The position numbers and the translations under genes are program-made. A DNA stretch of 27,843 nucleotides, taken from Plakobranchus ocellatus (Eukaryota; Mollusca; Gastropoda; Plakobranchidae). The stretch lies in NCBI GenBank assembly GCA_019648995.1, contig BLXT01001860.1, positions 690,000 through 717,842 on the forward strand, in the 5' to 3' direction. Of this stretch, positions 10,108 through 22,800 are shown piece after piece. The notes below the pieces were generated by a model. The model was not told the DNA's origin. It worked only from the letters and a program-made list of their open reading frames with translations, and searched no databases. How positions within the stretch are numbered: position 1 is the first letter of the stretch; every line of letters begins with the position of its first letter.

Positions 10108-13100
10108 CGTACACACCAAGACTGGATATCGAACAAGGAGGCAGACTGTCTTATTGAGATCATTATTTACAAAAGTAATTTATTTCTTCAACTGTTGGCA
10201 CAAGATAGGAGAGAGACAACTGCAGTAACAATAAGCACTGCAAATTTCAAGAATAGAATCTCAGTAATTTGGAAACACAATTCGATATTTTACAAAGCAT
10301 TTCAGTGGTAGTGTCTATATTAAGTGACCAAGGTAATACCTGGCTCTCTTTAATTAAGATAAATGGCCAAAGAGGGAAACCTAATGACAGAGACTCCCTT
10401 GCCCCTGATAATGAGATACTATAGGCTAGTAATTTATTTGGCGACTGTTTGTTAGTACATGGTCCTAGAGAGGGAGAGAGCTGCAGAGCAAGATGACATT
10501 TTAAACATAGTGACACTCCCCTCCCCCAATCTATGTTCTGGGAGCATTATTTCAGACAGAGATTTACTTTAGCAAATGTTTTCACAAGGTTTCTTAAGAA
10601 TCAAAAACATTGGATTTTTTGGTTTGGCCCATAAATTTAAAGTACCACAACTTTAACTCTTAATTTACCCTATCGCCCGGTATCGCCTGTACTCGAGTTT
10701 TACCAAATCGCCCGCTAATATTTGCGTTTAGCATGCACTTTTTCTGCACGGAACAGAGCTTATTTATTTTTATAGTTTCTAAAGCAAGAGAGCTCTATCG
10801 GCAGTTAGATAGTTCTACTTTCGTCTGTTCTTTACTGCATGAGAATCGGTTGAGTAAAAGTGGTAAAGCGATTTTTTATAAAATGGCTTTCAATTTCTTA
10901 AGCCAGCTTGTCCGTCCAGAACCAAACATGAAAAAGTAGATAACATTGTTGATGAGGAATAAGGAGATAAAGACAATGAAAGTAATATGAGTAATGATGA
11001 TAGAGGGATATACATTTGAAGATTGGAACAATGGCACTCTAGATCTAGAGTTGGGTTCGGACCCAGATTCGGAGGCAGTCTGATAGGGGTGGTCATTTTT
11101 TACTATTTTTTCCCCACAATTTCTTGATATAAAAGCATTACATGTTACATATGAGAAGAAAGCTTGTTCATTTCTCCATAATATGGTGATTTTTAGAATT
11201 TTTTAAAACCAATATTTGAATTTATGCAATTTTTTTAGTGGGACCTGTTTTGAAAAAAATTAAGAGTTATGCTCCTTGCATTGGTAAATTGGTTATAGAA
11301 ATTCTACAAGGGCCTGGTAAATTAAGAGTTAAAGTGAGTAAGAAAAAAAATAAAATTACAGCATTTCTTCACCTCCATAAAATGTCAATGATGTCCCCAT
11401 GAGAATCAAATATTTAAGAACCACCCAGTAACACATGCTTCTGTTAATTATTATGAATTAGACAATCTGAACAGTTAAAATAGGTTTAAAAATATTTTTA
11501 TACCTTCACCCCTAGCCTTCTAATTTTTGTAAGTTGTGTTATACACTACAACAGTCTTTCTGGAAATTGATGAGTACTTTATATTTATGATGGACAAAGG
11601 ATAAGTGAGTCAATCAGGTTTGCCCCCTTTTCAATACGTTTTCTCTCACTCTTGGTGATTTCTAGGGGGGAGGACTAAGAAAAGATCAACCAAAAGCACC
11701 AGAGAAATTTTGCCCCCTGACTCGCAGATATTGTCAATATCATTTGATAAATTTCTTCCATGGAAGAAAAGGGATACTTTGAAGAAAAAAAATTCACTTC
11801 TTCTTTCAAATATAGCTTATAGCTTACAATACAATGGCCAAAATATCACAAAACTGAGTGTATTCTATGAAATTTAAAAAAGAAAAAAAAAAGTTGATAA
11901 ACAAATATTGAATGACAAAGATTGTAAAAGTATTTTATTGCCTTTGTCATCCACTTACTTATCCATTTCAGTGTTTTCAGCTTCTTCATTAGCCCAGGCA
12001 TGGATACGTCGCTTCCATATTTTAACCTGTGCATCCCATGAGCGTCGACTGCATTGTTTATATTTTTTGGGAGTTCTTGGGTGTTTCTTGAAGTTTTCAC
12101 TGCGCAACTCCCTGAGAATACACAAGATATATGACAAGTAAGACTACATACCTGCCTAGTTGGCATCATTTAATTTAGTAAATTAAGAGGAAAAAATTCG
12201 TAATTTAGACCCAAAACTAGTAATAGCAAAAATGCACCCTTATTGACACTATTGAATTTTTTGTTTACTTTTTTCCCCATGAGCAGCACATGTTAGTACT
12301 AATACTTCCCTCTACATATGTGATCTGTAAATTAAAATTTACAGCTATGATACACAATGTAATCTTTACATTTAGTAGACCAATCACTACTCTAAGTGAT
12401 GCTCAGGGTACAAGCCCTCTTCAAGCATTCCATCAACTCGGTCTCCTTCACTAAACAGAACACAGACTTGCTGTACTTGAGCCACCAAAATTCACAGTGA
12501 ATCAGACATTTTCGGAATCTGATGCATTTTTACTGATAATGACGAATCTTTTGTAAACTAAGAAGGTATGAGACTACGACATCATCAAAAATTTTAACCA
12601 TAAAACAATTAGCAAGGTTGGAATCAGGACCATGAAAAAAATGTGAATTTGTTAAGTTTCAACTAAATTGAAAGGAAAGGATGCTGTAAATAATTGAACG
12701 CAAAGGCCTATGCTTGAGCAATATGTTCCTATAATTCAATATCCATATTTAAAAAAAACTACTCCGTAAGTACCAATGTTATTCAAATTTTCAACACTAG
12801 TAGATATTATTTGAAGCCCAAAGTAAATAAGCGAAATATGTTTTGATATCTTGGTCTATACTTAAGGACAGGAAATAAGTCATCAGACTATGTAGCTCTG
12901 ATAAAGTAAACAGGGATCTTTAGTCCCATACTGTTTCAAAATAGGCTTAATTTTCCAACAATTAAAAAAAAAATTTTTAACAGATGACCCATGCATTGCC
13001 AATATGTTTGACTTCATAAATACATATCTAGATCTCAATAAAAGTAGACCCAGTTTTCTAGATCAGTCGATTAGGTCTAATCTTGAGTCTAGTTGGAAGT

Positions 13101-16100
13101 GGAAAACACCCTGAATTAATCATCATAAGTATTAAGTGTAGAACTAAATTCTAACCAGACAACTTTAAACATTTGATCCAAGAGACCTTTAAGGTATGAT
13201 GGTGTAGTTAAAAAATCATCAATGACAAGAAAGTTCTGAAGTCTACTCTTTGATTACAAATAAAACTCAAAATAACTAGGAAATACTTTTCCCCTCTTCA
13301 AAAAAAAAAAATTATGAATGACAACATGAATGAGAAAAATGGTGGATAGTTTAGACTAGTTTTATATCTCTTTACAATGGTGTTCACCCTATCTTGGAAA
13401 TTTGTAAATAATAATGGGATTTACAGAACCAGTTTAAAGATAATTGTGCCTTTGCCTGCATCAATAATTAAGTGCAAAGATAAAATCAAAGATCTTGATC
13501 CCCCAACGCCTAAGGCAGCTTGCTATTCCATAAATAGATGCTTTATCTAGATTTTAAGAAACTTATAAAAGTAAAAATTCAGCTACTGGATTTAATTGGA
13601 GTTTGCCATCACTGTATGCATTAAATCTACAACAGCTGATTAATTGCTCTGACACAAAATCAACATCTAGCTCTCAACTGTTTGTAGTAAGCGGTGTTTT
13701 ATCTTTGAAACTCCAGAAATCTAAAAGTGACCATGAAAAACAATCGTGACAATATAAGTTCAATTTTGAAAATTCCATATTGATTCCAAATAAATGTATT
13801 AGATAATCATTTATAATAATTTGAGATGACACATCATAATGGGCTTTAGTTTGGATTACCTCCCATTGTCAGTGGACAACAGAAAAGGTAGGAAAAGGAA
13901 AGAGAAAATGTACATCTGTATCAATATTTAAATAATAACATTTCCAACAGCCTAACTGACTATCAGACATGAGTTTTATAAAAGTTCAATGCACAGTAAT
14001 AAGTTAAAGCTGGCCCCAAAAAAAATGGAAACTGTTTTCTAAAACAAACAAAACTGGGTAGTGTGGTTGCCAACGAAAATTCAGAAGGCTTGAAATGAAT
14101 GGTCAAGATAAGCCAGAGTGTTTTTTTGTTTTTAAAATAAAATTTAGGAAAGGGCAAAAATTGAGCACAAGCCAGAAATTTGACATCTCAATCATTCATT
14201 TACTCAAAATACATTTAAAAATTTTAAAATGTAGAGGGGGGATAGAAAATATTTCCAATCAAATTAATGCTCAGGACTTTTATCCTCTACACTCATTGTA
14301 TGAACTTATCACTAAACTCAAGAGTGATATATATATCCACTTTTTCTAGTTACCTTGGTACAAGCTCAATATATTTTCTGTAAGCATCTGTATTTTTTCC
14401 ATATGCAATATCCTTCTCCCGTCTTGCCAAACGGACTTTGTCCCTGCAGAGGAAAAATATTTTAACAATATAATATTCTGGTTTTATTTTTACTTTCTTT
14501 TTTACAGCCTTTTTTTAAATTTACTAATTTGGGGAAAAAAAGCACTGGATTAAATTTAACTCAAAATAGTTTATTATAGTGCTATAAGGGACTATTCACA
14601 AATGAGGGGCTCAGCGAAATGCTGAGGGAATTTGCAAAGCTGACGTCGGCCATGACATTTTGACTTCACATGCCATTCGTAGTCAAACTTTTCTAGATTT
14701 TCAACTTTTCCATAGCTACTTTGCCTATTTTAATCACATTTGGTCAGAAGCATTCTTCAATGATATAATACAATAACATATACTTGAAAATTTGTTGCAT
14801 AAAGATTCTCACCAAAAAAGTAAATATTAACTTACGGCTGACGTTAATCTGAAGGGAAGGAGGGGGATGTTCTTAGAAGATCATTTTTTGCCAAAGTTTA
14901 GCTGATGTCATTTGTGAATGGTCCCTTATTGTAATCCCATACAAATATTATAAGATAAACTTTTCCAAAAAAATCATTTCTTTGAGAAACAAAGGCAGTT
15001 TTATATATTTCTTTTTAATGAAAAGGCAGAAATCTGAAAAATATATAAAATATGCAAATCAACAAAATTTTCTTCAATGTTAAAGACATCTTATTGCTTG
15101 CATAAAAGCAATATTTCTTATTCCACCCAAAATGTTCAACTATATATTAGTCAGAACATTGTTAGTATAATTATCAGTAGGGGTAAACAAATAACATAAC
15201 AGTGTGAATGAAGTAACGAATCAATAAGTGCTGTGTACAGCTGTACATTTGTCTGTGCTCATGCATGTATTTGAGGTATGCACTCAGGACTAGTGTTTTA
15301 TGTCTCAACTCACTCATGAATTATGGGATCCAATGGGGTAATTTGAGTTATTCAGGAATTGTAAAATAAGGGTTTGTGAAACCTTAAAATTTCTCCACAA
15401 AACAATTTTTTTATTAATCAATTTGAGATATTTTAAGTTTAATGATTCTGTATAATCAAATATAATTTTGTTAGAAACAATGTTAAGGTATTTTTCTGAA
15501 GTCCTCACAGAGCCTTTAACTGTTGGGCTGACGAGCCTGAGGTAGGATTGCAGGCCAAAGCTTCCATCTCAGTCGCTGTCCTGTGAACAAATCTTTACTT
15601 TTATTAGGCTATTCTCCAAAGGTGCTTCACCATCAACCCATCCTTAAATAAGCCTTGTAAAAAAAAAAATGCAACTCTCATACATCCTGCTTGTTTCTTT
15701 GCCTTATGGAAGTGTTACATTAACTCAGTGAACATGGTCAAGGTGTGAAATTGTCAGGTTTTAGTACACAAAAGCTATTTCCATTAAAATATGGTCTATT
15801 TTCTGCCTCAAAAACGTCACATGAAAAGCAAGCAGTTATTATTTAGAACTAACTTTTCAAAATGGTCATCTAGCCTATTCTCGTTATGTTTTTTTTACAA
15901 GAGAAAGGGTGAAACTACATTTTTGAAGCCAAAAAAATTTGCCTTGATTCCCTCATTTGATGCTCAGCAGCAAAATTACAAGCAAGGTTGGACGTGATGG
16001 TGTGTGTCATGTGCCTCTTTCAATTTGACATCAATGGCTACATTAAATTTGGCCCAGCAGATGAAAAAAAATTATTACATCGGATATCTAGACTAAGAAC

Positions 16101-19100
16101 TGACACTTTTGACAGCCAGTAACTTCAGAATAATCCGTATTTTGGCCAGCAGCCCTAAAATTAAATGACCATAGAAGTGTGTCATTCATCACGTCCAACC
16201 CATAGCTTTCTATAGAAAATTCTGGGCCAATTGGGCACTAAGTAAACGCAGATTTTGTCAACACTTTCATTTTATTTTCATGGAGGAGAGAGTGGGGACA
16301 GAAGCTCTCTTAGGTTGAAAACCATGTGTGTCACTTTTCTGTTAGCATCACGTCCGACCTATTTGTTTAGACCTAATTGTGTTTAATGCTTATTTTAACT
16401 AAGAAAACCTTTCCTAACCTCTAACAACCTCAATAAGCCCAAATTCCATGCCACTACAGTGTTTCTTTTGGATATCTGCGTGATTTAAATTAGAAACCCC
16501 TACCATTGTTAAAACTAGTACTAAGATCTTGTGTGTCATAGTCACTACCGAACCCATGTAATTGTGTGTCATCATCACGTCCAACACTTGTTATTAAAAT
16601 TGTTCTTCTTTGACCTCTCAACAGCTGTTTGTAGTTTGTCTTACATCTATTTAAATAGACAAAGCTCATGATATATCAAGAAGGACTTACATATCTATGT
16701 TTGCAGTAACTATAGAAACTTTGATGTCTTAGTTTTGGACGTGATGATGACACACAAATTGTGTGTCACCATCAGGTCGAACACTTATGACGATTAAAAT
16801 AGTATTTCTGTGTTCTGTAAATAGGTGTATTGTGGTTTATCTTACATCTATTTATATAGACAAAGCTGATGGTATGTCAAAAAGGAGTTATAGCAATGTC
16901 TTTCTTAACTGTAAAAACTTATGTATGTCTTGGTGTTGGACGTGATGTATGACACACACTTCAACCACTAAAACTTTCATATAATCCAATCCAGACTTGA
17001 TTTTTTAGTATGAGGCTTCAATATTTTGTCTTTCTGTTACTTCTGATTCTTTTTTATTAGATCTACACCTTATATTATATGAAAAATGAGGAGTTTTGTG
17101 TGTCATACATCATGTCCAACACCAACTGTATTTATGCAGATTTTCTCTGATAAATATAGTTTCTAAGCTACCCTGAGCTTTAAGAGTGACTTTTTCTTAA
17201 ACCTGAGTGTTTGTGTGTCATTTCAAAACAATTCTCATTCCAATGGCTACATTTTGGATTTTTGGCTCTTGTGTGACGTTTTGAAATCCACCTTTGTAGG
17301 ATGACTCATTTACTGCTAATAATAGTTACTTTTACAGCAGTATCCTTGACAATTTGAGTAAAGAAAATACTTTTGAAAAAAAGAAGAACTCTTTTGTCTT
17401 TCTTGGAATCAGAAGATATGGAAAGATATTTAAAAAAAAGTTTCAAAATAATGAGAGCACTACATATCCAAATAATTAATTTACCATCTTTTTTTCTTTA
17501 CAGATTTCTAGGAGTAAAAATGCCTAAATATCACACTTCATTTGTCCAGGAATATAAAAATGATAGTTTGCCTCAAGCAAGACTTGCAGGTAACTTTCAT
17601 AGATTTCATCCTTTTGGTTGTTCTTTGGTTTCTCCTTGATAGTCTAGATAAAAACACCCAAAGCACATTCTTTTATTTTAACTTACTCTTCAGATATTGG
17701 AGGAAGCCGACGATTCACACCACCCTGCTCCTCGACCATACTTTCAGATGGCAGCTCCAGACGACGACGAGTCCTAATAAATTAAATATCAAAATTGATA
17801 AAACTGATAGACAAAACTTTTCAGAGATAAAAATAATGCAAATTGTTTGGGCTGAAAAATAACCCTTGCTCTTTTTTTTTTTATATACATGTAGAAGCTT
17901 GTAAGAAAGCAAAAGCACCAAATCATATTAGCAGTGAATGAGAAAATATTTTTAACTAAAACATAAGTTTGAAAGGTAACATGCTCTAACATGGACTGGG
18001 GAAATAGTAAATCTTTCAAAAAGACAAACTTGATGTTTTATTTAATACATTTATAAATGATTTTCTGTTTCTATTGCTCCAAACAAAAATTTGGTAAAAC
18101 TATTTGAAAAGGATGTCTTTCACAGAACACTTATGGCTTTACATAATTTTTTCTTCCTGTAAGCCTGTGGTTTATAATACTATTTCTTAGTCAATATCAC
18201 TCAGTTATCAAATAACTGGTTAAAATATTATAGAGGTCCATTAGCCATTTGTTATTAAATATGGAAGGTCAACTTCCCAGATTATTACCATGAAGCTCTA
18301 TCAAGTCTACGAGACTTTCTGGTATAATCCGGAGTCCGTCTGGGTTTAGTTGGAGACAGAAAGGTTGGATTGTTAAAATCAAACAAAGAAATTAAAAAAA
18401 AAAAAAAAGAAAAGAAACCAGGTTAACAAAAAAAAAAAAAACAAAAACGATATAATTCAAACTAACAAAAATCAAAACAAGAAAAACATTTCTGAAATTA
18501 AAACTTAAATCTTTCCAAGAATCTGAATTGCATTGTACATATCTGTTAAAATAAAGATGAGTGGAAAAAAAGCAAAACAATTTTTTGTAACAATTGAACA
18601 TTTTTTCAGGATTAATAGTTTAAGTCCATGGAAATGAGAGAGCCATTTTGATAAATGACTTTCAAAAGCCCATAATGTAGAGAATGTTCTTTTTTGTTTG
18701 AGAGAGCCTTCATCTAGTTAACTAGGAGATCATTGAAAAGCAGCACAATTGATTCATCAGAAAAGTCAGTGAGGAAAATTAACAATTTTGCAGCATTTTT
18801 TTATTATTATTTTGTTGAAGGTGATGAAGGTGATACTTTGATCAGACTCTTTTGAACAATGTGTTAACTTCACACTTATGGTATAATGCAAACTACAGTA
18901 ATGTCTTTTTGAACATGTTTGAACCAAAAAGAATATTATCACCAACTGCTATTGCTGTTTTATCTTTATTTCATACCCCTTTAAAGCGAAAATCTGCTTG
19001 ATCCAAAGTAAAAGCCATAGTCTCATAAATTTCGCTTTGAAAGGATTTTACCGCATCCTCCTATGCTACACATATGATCATTTAAGTAAAGGAAAACATC

Positions 19101-19818
19101 GAGAATGAGGAGACCAGTGGGCAACAAAATAAGGAGACACTAAACCTTCTGCATTTCAATCGCAACTTTTGGAGCAATATCACCAAGTGTAAAGTTGCAT
19201 CCATAAACAAATGGATTGGATATAATAAGAAATATAAGTGTTGCATGTTAAATAAACTAGGGATATGGCACAAAGCTTGCAAAGACCAATAAAATAAACA
19301 CAGCTTTTAGTTTGTCAAAGCTTTAAAAGTTGCAATGGTAATACAACTACCAGTCAGATCTTGCAGATATTTGATCAAGGTGGAGGTATTTAAATTCAAC
19401 ATATCTCTCCATTCCTCTATTAGACTCACTTTTTTAATTGCCTGTATCTTCCTTAAAATTCCACTTTTGCTTGAAGACAGGTATCATATTATACCTCCAT
19501 ATGTCAAAAAATTTTCAAGATGTACGATTTTCCAATGGTGTATCACATACTTATGAATAAATTTGGGTGAATTGTTTCCGTTAAAATAAATGGAGGTTAA
19601 AAAAAAATGACTCGGTGTCACTATCAAATGAATCTTTTGCCAAATAGCCATTAACACACGTTTATCAGTTCATCCTGCAGAGTAACCTTTCATCTGGTTA
19701 ATGCTGTTGGAGCATTTTTGTATGAAAATGTAAAAAATTATTGATCCTGTAATCACATCTTAACAGTTGAAAAACATGTCAACTTGTAACAGTTCTACTA
19801 ATATCTCTCGCCCTCGTT

Positions 19819-19849
<31 letters not shown>

Positions 19850-22800
19850 TGTGAGTCAAGTCAATAAAGAGAATGAAACGATTAAAACAAGTAAGTTTTT
19901 AAGAAAGTTTTAGAATTTAAAAAATGCATAACCTTCATTAGTTAAATGTAGGAGCCTTCTTGATGTCATAACAAAGTTGAATATATTTCAGAGGTAAGGA
20001 TGAACATTTTTTTTAACTTTGAAGAGTTAATGTGCAACAAACCAATTAGATAAAATGTTTAATTTATGAGAACTGTAGAAAGAATAGAACATGACAGACC
20101 TCCAATATCCGATTTGTAATCCGATTATGGATTTTAAACAAAAATGAAAGATATGGACGTAAAAAACTTACTCTTCAACATCATCGCAATCTGACAAAAC
20201 GGGGCTGAGTAAGTCTGTCGACTGAACATCATTTTTTGGTGTTATATGGTTCGCTATTCTCGTGTTCCTGAGGGGCTGCGTGCGTGGTGACTTTTTACTG
20301 GCACTGCTAGCCTGATTGGTAAATCTGAAATATTGACAAGAAAAAAAGATTCTTGCAGACAAATGTCAGAGTTCAGGAACCTTGGTGCTACCTTGATTTT
20401 TTATGATTTCAAACATTTTGTCAATTATTTCTTTTCATGCTTTTGATTATCAGTAATCAGATTTTTTCCCGAGTAAGAAATGAATCTCAATAATTATAAT
20501 CTATTAAACACTTTTAGCTTAAACAAAGAAGCAGAGCTCCTCAATAGTTAAAAGTATTGTCCAAATCAAGAATACTAAGAAAAGGGCTTACCTGTGGTTG
20601 CGACTATTATCCAAGTCAAGAATATTTTGTATCGTCGTAGCCCGAGGACTTCTAAGGGGACTCAGTCCCCCAACACGCTCAGTATACCTCGGCCTACCTC
20701 TGTCTTCACGCCTTCTTCTCCCTCTCTCAGAAGAATTAGAACTGCCACGGCCACCTCCTGAGCTATGATCCTCTCTATCTTGTCTGGAGAGTAAAGATAT
20801 CAAAAGGAAAGCTAGCATAGAGCATCAAACTTTCAGTATTTACTTAAATTTGGTGGACACATGACACATTTGATTCTGGATTATGCAATTTTCCTATATA
20901 ATATATCAAGTTATATTCGAACAATGAACTCCTCACAACTCCCTTTTTATGCTATTTAAAAAAAAAAAGGTCATGTCTAAGTCTCAGAAAGGCACATTGG
21001 AAAATTCAAAGCCCATTCATGTTTGCAAATCACTTATCCAGTTCTAATAATTTAGCCAAGTGGAGTACAGTGTCAGGTTCAGAACTGTCCGGTTTATAAA
21101 CCGTGTCACTGGTTTTTTAACATTTAAAAGCTAGTCCTATGCTTGATAAAATGAACGCAGAGAGCAACAAAGGAATGAAGAGGGCATGAAATAAATGAGC
21201 ATATTCCGTCTTGCACAATTGGATTGGGGGTGTGAAGGATGTTGTTGGTCTAGAATCAACTGTTTCACTATTACTAAAACATAGAATTGAAAGTATGCAA
21301 TAACCTGTTACCAGTGAAGTAATGACAGACATGTTCAATGTGATAATGTGGGCTTGAGGTAGGATGCAGGATTAAAAGAGATGGGGTATGGTTAGAGGAG
21401 TGGAATAGGATTCAGTTACACATATCCAAAACTTACTGACTTTGTTTTAATTGCCATATTAGGCCTAAAAGAAAATTTGGGTACAAAACAGATAAGATAT
21501 CTATCTGTCAACATATATACTGTGTTGTACATTATTTTTGCCCTTTAAAAATACCTGTGTTAAATTTTTGGTCAGGTTGATTCTTCATTATAGGTTGGCT
21601 CTTTGCTGTAAATATTTAGATATTTAATGCTACAGACGCTCACTTTTCTACTGTTGCTGGTTTTATGAAACAAAGCCAAAGCATAGTAATATAGATACTT
21701 CCTTTCATACTCTGGTGTTACTTCACAAAACCAAAGCGTGGTACTACTGACACTTTCATACTATTGTTGGGAACACTTTACAAAGCCAAAGCATGATATT
21801 ACAAAACTTTCATATTGCTGTTCAAGTTATTTCCCAGAGGCAAAACATGGTACTACACTCACTTTCATACTGTTATATTGTTACTTCGTTAAATTAAAGC
21901 ATGGTATTACACTCACTTCCATATTGCTGTTGATGTTACTGAATGAAGCCAAAGTATGGTACTACGACATTCACTTTCATACTATTGTCACTCTTTTGTT
22001 GGCATTACTTAAGAAAGTCAAAGCATGGTACAAAAGGTACATAGCATTAAAATTTTCTACTAATCCCCTGTTTCTATGATCTTTACAACTGATGCAAAAA
22101 TTTTGTTTTCAGTTTCAACTGAATAGACTGTTTACCTGTTTCTAGATAACTTAAGTCTCAGGTCATGTCCACTATATCTGGCCTTACGAGGGGACAAGTT
22201 TGTGGCACTTGGTTTTTCCTCACCTGTTGTGGAGCTTCGGGAAAAGTAAAGAAATGAAAAGCTGAAGCCATATAGAGATGCATGTTATACTTGGATCAAA
22301 TTTTCACCCTCTCTATTGATTTTTGTTCAGCCTTTGAAAAAAAGTGTGTCATTCAAATAACTATAGATTATTTTCAATCTCTGTAAAAGCAATCTCTGGC
22401 TTAATACATTCTTTGAAGACATGACATGTCTGTCTGAATACAAAAGAAACATCAAAATATATCATTACTGATTACTAACCCCTTCATTATGTATATATGA
22501 TGCACAACAAATCTCTAAACTTTAGTGTGTGGCAGGCAAGACAGGCACGGGATGAGTGTGACACACATAATTTGTCATATAAATTTGTTTCAAGTTTCTA
22601 CAATATATTTTGTGTGCAAAAGAATCTCTTTTCAATGGGAGTATCTTTTTTTTAGTCACAATGTCAAAATACTTGAGCAAATATTACTTTCTTTCAACAT
22701 TTCTCACAGCATTTTAGCAAAAAGCAGGCAAAATTGAATCCCTTAAAACTCATGCAGACAGACTAAATGAAAATTATTCTGCTTAAACATCTTTGCCATG

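Larger units (their letters stand above)
9989..11958 (-). other. SLBP last intron (1970 bp)
   Basis: Phase 2 intron, gtaagt donor, acceptor CTCTCTTGGCAG. It contains a piggyBac-like element (10657-11328), a CA/TA microsatellite just upstream of the acceptor (10041-10102) and a second acceptor-like sequence near 10463-10485. Confidence 0.85.
15987..17287. repeat. Array of inverted-end units sharing a TGTGTGTCA...CACGTCCAAC motif
   Basis: The motif (TGTGTGTCA, a short CAT-rich spacer, CACGTCCAAC) or its reverse complement recurs near 15987, 16177, 16325 (split), 16530 (degenerate), 16563, 16734 (reverse), 16760, 16933 (reverse), 17097 and 17212 (partial). Two units, 16563-16757 and 16760-16959, are each bounded by the motif in opposite orientations and have alignable interiors (both contain CTTACATCTATTT and ATAGACAAAGCT). 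The outer parts near 16030 and 17240 share CAATGGCTACATT. No open frame is kept. Confidence 0.85.
14444..17686 (-). other. SLBP intron (3243 bp), largest coding intron
   Basis: Phase 2 intron, gtaagt donor, cctctgcag acceptor. Contains an inverted-unit repeat array at 15987-17287 and a short inverted-repeat element at 14585-14928. The remainder (14929-15986) is AT-rich and shows nothing else I can name. Confidence 0.85.

Noticed and set aside
19630..19845. Possible retroposon ending in the A27 run
   Set aside because: No A/B boxes, tRNA-like head or flanking direct repeat could be seen.
21738..22079. 113-residue plus-strand open frame with internal repeats
   Set aside because: It reads through the 55-bp minisatellite; the unit is not a multiple of three and the repeats are not kept in one frame.
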